Assembly (NCBI RefSeq): GCF_030052815.1
Contig: NC_079496.1
Coordinates: forward strand, 78,667,652 to 78,731,651
Source: Hevea brasiliensis
Lineage: Eukaryota > Streptophyta > Magnoliopsida > Malpighiales > Euphorbiaceae
Direction of reading: 5' to 3'
Length of the DNA: 64,000 nucleotides
The notes beneath the pieces are model-generated. The model worked only from the letters and a program-made list of their open reading frames with translations. It ran no database searches and was not told the origin of the DNA. This document shows, in pieces, positions 48,361-60,689 of the stretch (its first letter is position 1; each line of letters opens with the position of its first letter). The position numbers and the translations under genes are program-made.

Positions 48361-49762
48361 AAAATGATAAAAAGTATCAAAAATTGATGGAGGAAGCTCG
48401 GGATGGCAAGAAACCTGGATTTTCAATAAATGATAGTGGCTTACTGCTACACCAAGGTAGAATGTGCATTCCAAATAATGTAGAATTATGGCAAATCATT
48501 ATGAAGGAAGCACATAATTCTCCTTTTCCTATTCAACCTGGTGGGACCAAAATGTATAGAACAGTAAAAGAACATTATTGGTGGAATGGGATGAAGAAAG
48601 ACATAGCTGAGTGTGTATCTAAATGCCTAACTTGTCAACAAGTGAAGGCTGAACACCAAGTGCCAGCTGGTTTGCTACATCCATTGCCAGTACCTTAGTG
48701 GAAATGGGAAAGGATCACGATGGACTTCGTGATGGGACTTCCTAGGACACAAAAGAACCATGATGCAATATGGGTCATTGTGGATAGACTAACCAAGTCT
48801 GCACATTTTCTACCAATGAGAATGGAGTATAGCCTGAACAGATTGGCTAAACTGTACCTTGATGAGAAAGTGAGACTCCATGGAGTGCCAGTGTCGATTG
48901 TGTTAGATAGAGATCCAAGGTTCACTTCTAGATTCTGGGGTAGTTTACAAAGAGCCCTGAGAACTAAATTGAACTTCAGTACGGCATTCCATCCACAGAT
49001 AAATGGCTAGTCTAAAAGGGTAATTTAGATATTGAAGGATATGCTACGGGTTTGTGTAATTGAGTTTGAAGGTAGTTGGGATATACATTTGCCTCTGATG
49101 GAGTTCGCTTATAACAACAGTTACCAATCAAGCATAGGGATGCCTCCTTATGAAGCTCTGTATGGTAGGAAGTGCAGAACTCCCCTGTGTTAGGATGAAG
49201 TGGGTGAAGGAAGTTAATTAGCCTAGAGATTGTTTAGCAAACAGAGGAGAAGATTAAGCTTATCAGAAATCTACTTAAGGCTGCATCAGACCGACAAAAG
49301 TCATACATCGATATGAAAAGAAGAGATATTGAGTATGTAGTGGGTGATAAGGTATTCCACAAGGTTTCTCCTTCGAAGAAAATCATGAGATTTGGCAGAA
49401 AGGGAAAACTAAGTCCTCGCTTTATTGGACCATATGAGATTCTAGAAAGAGTGGGTCCTTTGGCGTATAGGTTGGCACTATATCCAGAGCTAGAAAAGAT
49501 ACATAATGTCTTCCATGTGTTTATGTTGAGGAGGTATAGATAAGACCCATCTCATGTTCTACCTGTTAAAGAAATTAAGGTGAATCCAGACCTCACCTAT
49601 GAGGAAAAACCCATAGAGATTCTGGCATATGAGGTGAAACAGCTGAGAAATAAATAGATACCACTGGTAAAAGTGCTGTGGAACCATCATTCAGGCTAGG
49701 AGGCTACTTGGGAGTGCGAGGAGGATATGAGGAGGCAACAGCCACAGCTGTTCAGAGACTAA
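48361..49762 (+). pseudogene. G integrase and chromodomain (decayed)
   Basis: Zinc domain '[20 protein letters not shown]' with '[11 protein letters not shown]'. Core 'MDFVMGLPRT', then '[16 protein letters not shown]' (the second catalytic Asp region) and 'STAFHPQINGxSKRV', where x is TAG. More stops: about 48697, 49026, 49191 (TGG expected), 49231, 49541, 49656 and 49698. A small indel lies at about 49210-49225. The GPY/F module 'KLSPRFIGPYEILERVGPLA' and chromodomain residues 'EILAYEVKQLRNK' are still clear. The ancestral stop is TAA at 49760-49762. Confidence 0.9.
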
Positions 49763-49795
49763 TCCCAGGTAAAATTTCGAGATGAAATTTATTTC

Positions 49796-49809
49796 AAGGG
49801 GGGGAGAGT
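49796..49809 (+). other. G polypurine tract
   Basis: AAGGGGGGGAGAGT directly before the 3' LTR start TGTAACACCC. Confidence 0.85.
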
Positions 49810-51601
49810 TGTAACACCCTTACATTCACTAGTTCTATACATTGTATTGTTTCGGTGACCAGTGTTGGTCCTGACAATCAAGAGGCTTAGAACCATAACT
49901 AAGTCACCTAGAAAAGCCATGAATGAAAAATAACAACAACTAAATGAAGATGAAATACAAATAAGAAAAACAAAGCATAAAAGGTTAAATGAGCTAAGGC
50001 CACAGTGATGGATGACCATACCAGGAAGTGACTGCGAGGCCAGTTGCTGCCCTATTTTCGAGTGGGACCTTATGGCACCCCAGGCTTGAGAATTATTGCA
50101 AAGCTAATGGTAATGTGAAAATCACAGAAAAGAATAGAGAACAAGCTCAAATAATTAAATCAGGGTTCAAGAAGCAATCTTGAGTTATTGGAAAAACGGA
50201 TTAGACCGGTAAGGGACAATTTGATCAATTCACCCTTAGAGGTGACTCTTAGCCTAAATGTCTAATAAAATATAAGAAATTAAAATTATGAAAAACATAT
50301 TAGAAATGAAGAGGTTAGTGGAAAAAGAAAAGAAAAGAAATTGAAATAAATAAATTATGACATCAACAAATGAGGTAAGCATGACTTAATTAATATCTAA
50401 TTTTGAATTATGAAAATGTGGGAGGATAGTTAACACATAAAAGGAGAAAAATTGAATTAAAAATAAAACTATTCCCATTTCTTCTACCTTGGCCAGTTAC
50501 CACTCTCTCTTACCTCCATTTTTTTTATCAACTTCTCAAGCTTTCTTCTTTGAAAATTCTTCCACTAAATTCATAGCCCACTACTTGGAAACCTTATAAT
50601 TGATCTTGAATTGAAGATAGATAGAAGGAGAATTAAAAATCTTGAAGGAGTTAGGCAATTGGAAGAAGAACAAGTAAGGTAAGTCTCTCTCTAACTTAAA
50701 TTCCTTTTTAATTCAATTGATTGAAGCTTGTAAAGGAGAAATTGCATGATAAGTTAAAAAAATTACGCATGTAAAGAGAAACAAGAATTTTGGCCAACTT
50801 AGTGGGAGATAGGGTTGATGAATTTGATGGGAATTAATAGAAATACATGTGAATTTGAACTTAGATTAAGGATAAAAATGTGTTTAATAAAGCAAAATTT
50901 ACATGAATTGTGACAATTGAAAATTAGGGTTATTGACATTAGGGTTTGATGCAAAGTTGGAGATTTTGGTGAATTGATGCCCAATTAACCTAATTGATGC
51001 TTAAATTGGTCAAGTGGTGTGGTTAGAAGTGTGAGTGAATGATTAAAATTGGAATTGAATTGTGAATGTGTAAGGGTCAATTCTAGCAGCTTGACCTATG
51101 CCCATTCAAATGAGTATAAATAAAATTTTGTTGCTCCAATTGGTGTGAGGCCAATTGGAGATGAAATTTAAGACCCAAAACCACAATTTTCATGTTGAAA
51201 CCTTGGCCTAAAACTGACCATAAGTTAGTGTAAAATTTGGTTAAATTCGGATTAGGTACCCTGCCACTGGGCAAAACTGACCATATAAACAGTGCATGTT
51301 CAAATGGTCATAACTTGGTGTAGGAAGGTCCAAATGACCTTATTTTTATACCATTAGAAAGCTATGACATAGTAGAACAACTTTCATGATGAACTCAGAG
51401 CCTAGTTTGGCCTCTAACTAAATCAAATTGCTAGCATAAATTTGGTCACCAAATCTACCAGAACCTAAAATTTGCCCAGAATTCTGGAATTGGCCAATCC
51501 GACCAGTTATGGTTAAATGGCCATAAGTTGAGCTACAAAACTCTAAATGAAGTGATTTAAAAAGAAATTAAAGCTAAGATAGTAAGGAACAACTTTGATT
51601 G
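49810..51601 (+). repeat. G 3' LTR, first part (interrupted by H)
   Basis: It matches 25545-27140 of the 5' LTR. It keeps 180 bp (51374-51553) deleted from the 5' LTR and a perfect CTCCAATTGG/CCAATTGGAG hairpin (51134-51160). It is cut after 'aacaactttgattg' by H. gattg (51597-51601) would be H's target duplication. The remainder of the LTR is beyond the window. Confidence 0.9.
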
Positions 51602-52165
51602 TGATACCCCTTACCCGTCTACAGTATAGCCGAGTAAAATATGTCACACAGTGTACCGAAACATCATATTTTATTTCAATCATTTTTATTTTTCCTTAAT
51701 TTATTTCTAATGGTTATAAAGTGCAATTTATAAAATATAATTCATTTAAGTCATTTATTGAAATTATAAATATATTTGAGGTTCCGCAAATTTTATAGAA
51801 AATCCGGCAGAATACCGGCTAAAAATAGAGAAAACAGTTTTTCGGAACCTGTAAAAAATACTTCCAATATGTTTTCAATCATTACCAAACTCCATTATAT
51901 ATACAGAGTCTCAATATTTCTCAACAATACTTCCATTTCTCATTCATTCATTTCACATGATATTCATATACAAGTCATAAATAAATACTCAATTTTTCAT
52001 TTATAAACACAAATTTCCACTATTTACTTTAATACCAAAATATATTACGTAAGTCTCAATTATACATAAGAAAATAAAAGTTAATTACAAAATACCAAAA
52101 TGAGACCTAGTGTCCTACTAATGCACTGAAGTTTGTGAGGTAACACGGATACTATGCAGAACTAT
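51602..52165 (-). mobile_element. Element H: LTR fragment (A/E/H family), interrupted by I
   Basis: It begins TGATACCCCTTACCCG and matches the reverse complement of E's 3' end: the 'tacagtatagccgag' block, the 'ggttccg...accggc' block (51780-51860) and 'gtgtcctactaatgcact' (52108-52125). The rest must lie to the right of I, outside the window, so solo or full-length status is unknown. Confidence 0.85.
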
Positions 52166-55100
52166 TGTCACACCCTACCCCTCTATAAGGCATAACATGT
52201 TCATTACCAACTCCGTCTACTGATAACCCATTAAATACACTACAAGGGATTTTAAAAACTTTTCTTACTTCTTTTACAGTGGTGAGCACTATTTACAGGT
52301 ATTAAAAACCTTTTTGAATTGAAGTGATAGAACTAACATATTTGAATTATTTGGAATTTCTGTAAAAATTTTGGCAGAGTGCCATCTCTATTTTGGATAA
52401 AACAGTTCTTCAGAAAACCTGTAAAAGCACTTCAATAAATTTCCAACAACTCCAACATATTCTCAACACAACATTTTTCTCAACTCAAATCCACAGTGAT
52501 TTTTCAAAGACTGAGATAAAAGAAATATAATACAATTTTTTCACAAGCCAAAATAACTCATAATTATTTTACAACTTCAAGGTACAATTTGAACTTACAA
52601 CTGCTCAAAATAAAAAACAATATGTACATACAGTGATCATACATTACAGTACAAAATGCAAAATGTAGTATACTCGTTATACCCAAAAATCTTTCGCTGT
52701 AGGTACTAGCAGCCTAGTTTGCTGCCCTGTCTGTCTGTCTACCTACGACAGCAATAAAAAGCTATCGCTGAGACAATGTCTCAGTGGTGCACAACATTAA
52801 CCAAATATAACTTAAATCACAATTCATAAATCATTTAAATGATGGATATGTAAAATCATAGTTAAATTCAAGACAATGAGTGTCAGACGGAATTTAACAC
52901 AATATCACAATAAATCTCAGAGATCAAAACATAGTTAACTTCAAAAGACAGTGAATGTCAATAAGGATTTAACTCCATTTCACAATCTCATAATACAAAT
53001 CAATAAATCACACACAGCTTAATCATGTTCCAAAGTTCAATTCGTCCCAAAAGCCGATGGCTAATGAGGTATTCAATTCGTCCCAAAAGTCGATGACTAA
53101 TGAGGTACAATATAGCTAGCTAGAAAAAATATGAGTACTCATCCAATTCGTCCTCAACAGGCACACACCTCAACACTTCAGCCAGAGAGGGAATTCAATT
53201 CGTCCCACTAGACAAGCTAGTGAGGAATACAATCAATATACATGATAGCTATGGTTTCAAACCATTTCCAATGCTTTTCAATCAATCAGTATCCATCAAT
53301 ATCATTTAAACAATTTCTCACAGTTTCAAATCGTTTACAATGCTTTTCAAGAATTAAATATCCATTCAAACACATTTCCACAATTTAAAACAATAATGTA
53401 CAAATAGTCATAATTTATTTCAATTGAAAAATTCAAAAGAAATAGTTGTTGTACACAAACCTCTGATAACTGTCTCCTGGTCTGGACTCAGTGTTTCCTT
53501 CCCTTTCCCTGAGTCTTTACTAACTGAGAAACACAATTTGAAGTGTTTCAGTACTAAATTAAACTGTCTCTATCGATAATGCTTGATAAGTAATTCACTG
53601 AAAGCTATTATTTGCTTAATCAACCTAATATATCGACCCTCGATGCATTCTAGGTAAATTAGGTTTTAGTGTTACTAATATGTCACATTTGATAGTGTTT
53701 TAGGGTTGGTACACGTTACCAATTTCATTTCCTTGTTTAGTGCATTTTATTGCAACTTGTTGGATTCCGTGATACTAGTTTGACTTAGCTGGACGACCTA
53801 GTTCCCTCAGTTTTCGGGTTTCGGTCAAAACTACAAACTTGTAGATCTATGTTTTATGGAACGCGGGGCAAAATTTTAGGTCATTCTGAGTTATGTAGAC
53901 CAAGTTATGGTCATTTTACTATTGCTGGTCAAATGGCATAAAATTTGGTCATTTTAGGTCAACTTTGGTCAACTTTGGTTCGGCCAGTTTTTGGACCCGA
54001 ACTTGTGCAAGCTGTTTGACTTGCTTATGGTCATTTATGGGCTTTGGTGTCTTCATAAGACTTGTAGATATGGGTCTTAAATATTCATAGTTAAAATTTC
54101 AGGTCAATTGGAGCTGTTTTGAGTGAGTTATGGCCTAAACACTAACTACTGCCCAAATGGTCAGTTTTCAGGCCTCACTTGCACTTAATCCGGATTTGGT
54201 CATTTTTCAAGCTACCTTGCAAGCAGAATTTTGGTATGTTTCCTTTATGAAAGTTGGCACATTTTGTGCCTAGTTTCACCTCAAATTGGTCTCATACCAA
54301 TTGGAGCCACACACTTAAAGTTATAGGCTGAAATGCAGACTGTCCTTAAATACATTACTTAAACATCTAGCAATTACACATTACCTTGCTATAAGTCCAT
54401 CTCTCTTACCAATTCTGATTTGGTACATTACCAAAACCATTTATCACTTCACAATAAAGTCACTTTGGATAGAATACAATATCCTCAATACACCAAATGA
54501 AACACTAATTCACAAAGTCCAAATACAATAATATGTACACATAAACACTCCTAATTATTACATACAATTTCCACAACCAATTTATATACGTATTCATCAA
54601 TCCTCAATGTCACAATTCACCCAATATCTTCATGAATTTAAACATTCATCAAGAAGTCCCAAAGCTGCCGAAATGCTCCCCATTGCCAAAGTTTTCCCAT
54701 GATTTCATCAACTTCCATTTCAAGTGCACAATCACCATATACATGTGGGATTAACTTACTAGGACATTAAATCACCTTACTCAATATAAATTCCCATCAA
54801 ATATATGTATGAATATTTCATTAAATATACAACTCCATGGCTGTCCGAAATTGGATATGTCAATAACTTCTCAAACTTTAAAATTTCTTTACAAAGCAAA
54901 CACCCATAATATGTTTTCAAACTTTAACAAAGCAATATTCAAAAATACAAACTTACCTATTGTTAGGACTTGTTAAACCTTCACTAAACTTCCTTGATTT
55001 TGCTATCAAACTCTTCCTTGTGATGTGGAGGTAATCTTTAATGAAACAACCTAGGTGTGTGGAGGTGAATTGAAGAGGATGATGGAGTTTTAAGCCAAAC

Positions 55101-55835
55101 GGCCATGGAGGATTTCAACTTCCCATTTCGGCATGGATGAGAGAATTGGAGAAGATGAAGTTGCAGATTGTGTAATGGGTTTACACCTGCCCATTTAGTG
55201 TTTAGTTTATTCCTTAGTGGTCCACTCACTTTAGTTAAATCATTTTATATGTTTAATGTGCTAATTACACAATTTTCACTCCACTTTTGGCTATTTACAC
55301 TAGGTACCCCTAATTTAATTTTTCATTATATTTTCCAAGTGTAATATTATTTATTTTTAATGGACATTTAGGTCAAAAGACAATTCGGGATGTCAAATGA
55401 CCACAATGCCCCTGTTCGGGTTGCATTCCCGATTTTTCGGTAACACCGGGTTTTGTCTGTTTTTCGATTTCTCACTTTTCCTTGTACTAATAATTTAATT
55501 TTTCTTTGATATTTCTAATGATATTTATACTTCAATTGATGTCTCTTTAAGTCCTAAAAATATTTTCCAGGGTTCCCCGCGGTCCAGAGCTAGTCAACGG
55601 TCCACGCCGTGACTTCCCGGTGCGGTCACCCATCGCTAGGGTTCTCGGCTCGCTTAACTTGGTTATATTTCTTTGCTATTATTTTTCCTTTCTTTTTCTT
55701 GTGTTTTCTTTTCTTGTATTTCATTATTTTATGTCTCCTCACTCATATCGAAGTGTAGTTCTAGGCATCCTAGCTGTCCGGATAACACTGGCCACCGGAA
55801 CAGTAGAACGCACTACCGAACATAGGGGTGTTACA
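52166..55835 (-). repeat. I 3' LTR (left)
   Basis: 3670 bp, the same length as D's full LTR (3671). It has a duplicated 'attcaattcgtcccaaaag' stretch near 53038-53095 that is shared with the right LTR but absent from D, so it predates this insertion. Confidence 0.94.
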
Positions 55836-55848
55836 ATTCTCCCCGCCT
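55836..55848 (-). other. I polypurine tract
   Basis: The minus strand reads AAGGCGGGGAGAAT next to the LTR start. Confidence 0.8.
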
Positions 55849-55880
55849 TAAATAAATTTCGTCTCGAAATTTTACCTGCA

Positions 55881-56972
55881 TTAGTCTCTGAACAACTGTG
55901 GGTACTGTCTCCTTATATCCTATTCACGTTCCCAAGTAGCTTCCTGACCTGAATGATGGTTCCACAGCACTTTAACCAGGTGTATCTGTTTGTTCCTCAG
56001 CTGCTTCACCTCATAAGCTAGAATTTTTATGGGTTCTTCCTCATATGAGAGGTCTGGATTTACCTCAATCTCTTCAACTGATAGTACATGAGATAGGTCA
56101 GATCTGTACCTCCTTAACATGGACACATGAAAGACACTGTGTATCCTTGCTAACTCTGGAGGTAATGCCAACCGGTATGAGAAAGGACCCACTTTTTCCA
56201 GAACCTCATATGGTCCGATGAAACGAGGACTCAGTTTCCCCTTTCTACCAAATCTCATAATCCTCTTCCAAGGAGAAACTTTGAGGAATACCTTATCACC
56301 TACTGCATATTCAATATCTCTTCTCTTTAGATCAACATAGGACTTCTGACAGTCTGATGCAGCCTTGAGTCTATCTCTGATCAATCTAATCTTTTCCTCT
56401 ATCTGCTCAACAATTTCTGGTCCAATCATCTTCCTTTCACCTACTTCATCCCAACATAAGGGAGTTCTGCACTTCCTGCCATACAATGCTTCATATGGAG
56501 GCATCCCAATGCTTGATTGGTAGCTGTTGTTATAAGCAAACTCAATCAAAGGCAAGTGTGTATCCCAACTACCTTCAAATTCAATCACACAAGCCCATAG
56601 CATATCCTCCAATATCTGAATAACCCTTTCAGACTAGCCATCTGTCTGTGGGTGGAATGCTGTGCTGAAGTTTAATCTAGTTCCTAGGGCTCTCTGATGA
56701 CTACCCCAGAATCTAGAAGTGAACCTAGGATCTCTGTCAGATACAATTGATACTGGCACTCCATGCAATTTTACAATCTCATATATGTACAATCTGGCCA
56801 ATCTTTTCAGGCTATAGTCCATCCGAACTGGCAAAAAGTGAGCAGACTTGGTCAATCTGTCAACTATAACCCATACTGCATCATGACTACTCTGTGTCAT
56901 TGGAAGTCCTGTAACAAAATCCATAGTTATTCGTTCCCATTTCCACTCTGGTACTGACAAAGGATGTAACAA
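55881..56972 (-). pseudogene. I integrase core, C-terminal region and chromodomain
   Basis: The frame from 56972 gives the core: '[18 protein letters not shown]', '[17 protein letters not shown]' and '[10 protein letters not shown]', then TAG at 56634 where CAG is expected (before S-E-R-V with the catalytic Glu). The frame from 56612 (same phase) continues with '[19 protein letters not shown]', the GPY/F module ('KLSPRFIGPYEVLEKVGP') and chromodomain ('EVKQLRNKQIHLVKVLW'), ending at a TAG at 55920 in 'ATWERE'. The ancestral stop is at 55881. Only nonsense changes, no shift, separate these parts. Confidence 0.9.
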
Positions 56973-56990
56973 ACCAGCTGGAACTTAATG

Positions 56991-57305
56991 TTATGCCTTT
57001 ACTTGCTGACAAGTTAGGCATTTGGAAACAAACTCAGCTATATCCCTCTTCATGCCCATCCACCAGTAATGCTCTTTCAGCCCTCTATACATTTTAGTTC
57101 CACCATGGTGCATAGCAAATGGAGACTCATGTGCTTCCTTCATAACGATCTGTCTTAATTCAGCATCATTAGGAATGCACATTCTGCCCTGATGTAGCAA
57201 TAAACCATCATCTCTCACAGAGAATTCAGGTTTCTTGCCCTGCTGGACTTCTTTCAGTAGCTTCTGATATTTTTCATCACTCTGAGCACCATTACGACCG
57301 ATCAA
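56991..57305 (-). pseudogene. I integrase zinc domain and RNase H-integrase linker
   Basis: A 104-codon frame with '[20 protein letters not shown]' and the zinc domain ('[17 protein letters not shown]', 'CLTCQQVKA'). A TAA/ATG change near 56988 ends it just before the integrase core ('aatgttatgc' against D 'gatgttctgc'). The junction to RNase H at 57295-57330 is altered at CTG sites relative to D and shifts the frame. Confidence 0.87.
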
Positions 57306-58301
57306 TCAACACCGGCCGTATACATGCCATGCAACTACTGTCTGTCCCTCATCATCAATCTCTAAACTGGCATGCTGTGCTTTCAATTCACATACCATGG
57401 ACAAAGGAGAAACTCTGAGACTTGCCATAGTCTTGCGACTTAAGGCGTCAGTCACCACATTTGCTTTTCCTGGCTGATAGTCTATTAAGCAGTCATAATC
57501 TTTGATGAGTTCTAACCATCTCCTCTGCCTCAAATTTAATTCCTTCTGGGTGCCTAAGTACTTCAAGCTCTTGTGATCTATATAAATGTAGCATTTCTCC
57601 CCATACAAATAGTGTCTCCAGATCTTCAGAGCAAAAACAATAGCTGCTAGCTCCAGATCATGTGTAGGGTAGTTCCTCTCATGCGGTTTCAGCTGGCGTG
57701 ATGCATAACCAATGACATTTCGATCTTGCATCAGTACACAGCCTAACCCATTGTGAGAAGCATCACTATAAACTGTGTATTCTTTACCCGGAGTAGGTAA
57801 AGTGAGGACTGGAGCTTCAGTTAAACACCTCATCAACTCATCAAAACTTTTCTGGCATTTATCAGTCCACTGAAATTTTACATCTTTTCGAAGCAGTTTG
57901 GTCAGTGGAGAAGATAACATAGAAAACCCCTTCACAAGCCGGCGGTAATATCGAGCTAAACCCAGAAAACTGCGAATTTTTGTAATATTCCTGGGTGGCT
58001 TCCAATTAAGGATAGCTTCTACCTTGCTGGAATCTACCTTGATCCCTTCAGCTGACACAACATGTCCCAAAAAGGAGATTTCTTTCAGCCAAAATTCACA
58101 CTTCGATAATTTGGCGTATAGCTGTTTCTCCCTTAAAGTCTGCAGTACAATCCGCAGATGTCTGTCATGCTCCTCTGCATTCCTTGAATATATCAAAATG
58201 TCATCAATAAACACCACCACAAATTGATCAAGATATGGTCTAAAGATAGTGTTCATCAGATCCATAAAAGCAGCTGGAGCATTTGTTAACCCGAATGGCA
58301 T
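57306..58301 (-). CDS. I reverse transcriptase (second half) and RNase H fragment
   Basis: A 331-codon open frame starting at '[14 protein letters not shown]', so it retains the Gly lost in D. Catalytic FIDD at residues 31-34. RNase H shows '[10 protein letters not shown]', '[11 protein letters not shown]' and 'VVTDALSRK' (Thr for Ala). It is continuous with the upstream RT segment apart from a frameshift near 58330-58345, where 'taccgaagttcaaagcgctttttgg'-type sequence replaces 'taccaagttctgaaagcagttt' of D. It is an incomplete protein, not a stand-alone gene. Confidence 0.85.
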   Translation of the reverse strand: MPFGLTNAPAAFMDLMNTIFRPYLDQFVVVFIDDILIYSRNAEEHDRHLRIVLQTLREKQLYAKLSKCEFWLKEISFLGHVVSAEGIKVDSSKVEAILNWKPPRNITKIRSFLGLARYYRRLVKGFSMLSSPLTKLLRKDVKFQWTDKCQKSFDELMRCLTEAPVLTLPTPGKEYTVYSDASHNGLGCVLMQDRNVIGYASRQLKPHERNYPTHDLELAAIVFALKIWRHYLYGEKCYIYIDHKSLKYLGTQKELNLRQRRWLELIKDYDCLIDYQPGKANVVTDALSRKTMASLRVSPLSMVCELKAQHASLEIDDEGQTVVAWHVYGRC

Positions 58302-58332
58302 TACTAGAAACTCATAGTGGCCATACCGAAGT

Positions 58333-58701
58333 TCAAAGCGCTTTTGGAATACTCTGCTCTTGCACCTTCAACTGATAATAACTAGATTGCAAATCAATTT
58401 TGGAGAATACAGCTGCACCCTTCAACTGATCAAACAGATCATCAATACGAGGCAATGGATATCTGTTCTTTATTGTCACCTTATTCAACTGCTGGTAGTC
58501 AATGCATAAGCGAAGAGTACCATCCTTCTTCTTAACAAACAACACTGTTGCTCCCCAAGGTGACACACTAGGGCGGATGAAGCCCTTTTCAAGTAATTCT
58601 TGCAATTGTATCTTCAGCTCCTTTAACTCTGCTGGTGCCATTCTGTATGGCGTTATGGACATTGGATCCACACCAGGCATAACATTAATTTCAAACTGCA
58701 C
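58333..58701 (-). pseudogene. I reverse transcriptase, first part
   Basis: The frame covers '[19 protein letters not shown]' through '[20 protein letters not shown]' to '[20 protein letters not shown]', the RT fingers region. The upstream connection to protease (58710-58940) is heavily altered by single-base losses and swaps relative to D. Confidence 0.87.
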
Positions 58702-58941
58702 TTCTCTTTCCGGAGGTAATCACGCAATTCATCAGAAACACATCCGAAAAGTCATATCCGTAGGGATGTCCTTCAATGCCGGACTCCCACTTGGGTGTCT
58801 ACCACATGTGCCAAGTATGCTTCACACCCTTTCTCGATCATTTTTCCGCTATTGCAAAATTAAATGATGTTTGATGGCAATAATCGCCTCTCCCATGTAT
58901 TACCACATCAGCATCGAGGAGACCAAAGTGATCGTCTTGAC

Positions 58942-59619
58942 CTACCAATCAATCATGGCATGATGCCTAGCTAACCAATCCATGCCCAAGATGATATCAT
59001 AATCTCTGAAGGGCATTTTAATGAAATCAGACAGAAAAGTGTGTCCTTGGATCACCAAAGGACAATCTCTATACATTCTATTAACCCTGACTTCCTGTCC
59101 TAGTGGACTTATTACTAGCACCTCAAAGTCTATTTTTGTACATGGAACAACAATGCAATCAATGATGCTAGCACTCACATAAGAATGGGTAGAACTCGGG
59201 TCAAATAACACAAACACATTCTGATTAAAAGTTGAGAAGGTACCAGCCACAACATCAGATGTCTCGGCCTCTTCCCTCTGTCTCATTGCATACATTCTGA
59301 CTGGAGCACTGTCTTGCTCTGATTGTTTCACTATGCCTTGGCTCCCTGCTGGGCTACCTCTACCCCTGCCTCTACCTCTGCTGGGTGGTTGTGAACTTCT
59401 GGTGATAGGGCTCTGAACAGACCCTTCTGCAGTAGTAGGAGGTGGTCCAACTCTACGACTACTGGTGCAGTCCTTGGAAAAGTGTCCGGTGCCTCCACAG
59501 TTATAACAGGCTCCAATAGCCTTATAGCATATCCCACCATGATTTCTTCCACAAGTTTCACATTGGCGGGGAGGGTAGGAACCTCTGCATACTCTGTGAC
59601 CAGGATAGGGAGGCTTCAT
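58942..59619 (-). pseudogene. I gag zinc knuckle and protease
   Basis: A 225-codon open frame. It opens with 'PPYPGHRVCRG', then the knuckle '[14 protein letters not shown]' at about residues 38-51, an Arg/Gly-rich linker, and the protease 'VFVLFDPSSTHSYVSASII' and '[14 protein letters not shown]'. The first Met has no special support: the frame is the downstream continuation of gag after a shift near 59622-59640. The C-terminal end is lost in the altered patch starting at 58940. Confidence 0.88.
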
Positions 59620-59639
59620 TCCGAATATCTTCCCCTACC

Positions 59640-60499
59640 GCATTTCTTGCCACCTCTGCTGTGTCCCCATGATTCTTCCTCTTTCAAGAGGACCACCTGG
59701 AACTCGTTTCTCTGATTTTCCTCTTTCTCTATCTTCTCCGATTTCTTTTCTCAGAGCCGTTTGCACTCGATTCTTTCCAACTCTAGGGCTTGAGAAACAA
59801 GTTCAGAGAAGTTAGTGTGTTTGAATCCGACTACTTGTAGTCTGATACTGGGCTTCAAGCCGGTTTCAAACCTCTTGCATCTCTTCCTGCTGGTAGAAAG
59901 TAAACTTACTGCATAATGGCTCAGGCGGGAAAATTCTCTTTCATACTCAGCCACTGATCTGCCCCCCTGTTTCAGACTTAGGAATTCATGTAACTTCTGG
60001 TCTACATAAGCATTAGGGACATATTTCTGTCTGAATTCCCTGAGAAAGTCATTCCATGTTAGCACTGCAGGTTCTACTAGACTGTGGGGAATGGTTTTCC
60101 ACCAGTCATAAGCATCCCCTTGTAGCAAAGATACAGAGTATTCGAATCTGAGCTTCTCTGTGCAATGCAGTTTCTTGAATACCCTATCCATCCTTTCTAA
60201 CCATTATTCAGCTTCTAGAGGATCTACTGTCCCCTTAAACTCCGTAGCCCCATACTTCATCAATTTGTCATACTGCCTAGTAGGAGATTGTGGTTGTACC
60301 ACTGGTGTTTATATTGGGACTTAAGTAGGCACATTTCTAGCCATTTGTTGGAACATTGCAGCCATCTCACGAGCGAATCGAGCAGAAATCGCAAAGATCG
60401 CAGGGGTGTTGCTGAACCACTGACATTGTGTAGGCCTGGGGCATCCCCTTGCACCTCAGCCTTAATAGATTGATCGACTGAACGATCACCCTCTTCCAT
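59640..60499 (-). pseudogene. I gag N-terminal and capsid region
   Basis: Start ATG at 60497-60499 ('MEEGDRSVDQSIKAEVQG'). After about 30 residues the frame shifts, and the capsid is read from 60191 ('MDRVFKKLHCTEKLRFEYSV', 'DAYDWWKTIPHSLVEPAVL', 'VAEYEREFSRLSHYAVSLLS') to 59751, where another shift truncates the Lys/Glu-rich tail. The stretch at 60280-60420 differs from D in both directions, and neither copy shows an intact frame there. Confidence 0.87.
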
Positions 60500-60669
60500 A
60501 GTTAATGCGAGGATTTTAGATCTCCTGAACAAATCACACAAGGAGATTTCCTCCCGTTAGTGCATATTTATAATGTAATGTACTGTATGTATCAAACAAT
60601 GATATTGAGCAGTTGTACTATGAAGAAAGAATATTCAAGTAACATGTGAAAATAGAATTTAAAAACTTT

Positions 60670-60681
60670 GCTCTGATACCA
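60670..60681 (-). other. I primer binding site (initiator tRNA-Met)
   Basis: The minus strand reads TGGTATCAGAGC, eight bases inside the 5' LTR end at 60690. Confidence 0.92.
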
Positions 60682-60689
60682 CTAAAACA

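Larger units (their letters stand above)
25545..51601 (+). mobile_element. Element G: Ty3/gypsy Tekay-type chromovirus, plus strand, nested and decayed
   Basis: The 5' LTR (25545-28924), tRNA-Met site and gag start are intact. gag is interrupted by D (29453-41169) and E (41727-46028). Then CCHC knuckle, protease, RT, RNase H, integrase and chromodomain run to 49762, followed by a purine tract and the 3' LTR from 49810. The 3' LTR is cut at 51602 by H, which holds I, so its remainder lies beyond 64000. Joining across D and E at their duplications restores the gag frame, which supports the reconstruction. About 22 in-frame stops and several frameshifts make it a dead copy, older than D and E. 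Confidence 0.93.

Noticed and set aside
55038..55229. A 63-codon frame conserved in two copies (also at 63554-63745), and similar pairs in D LTRs
   Set aside because: Same reason: paired LTRs of element I (and of D). No start context or domain supports translation.
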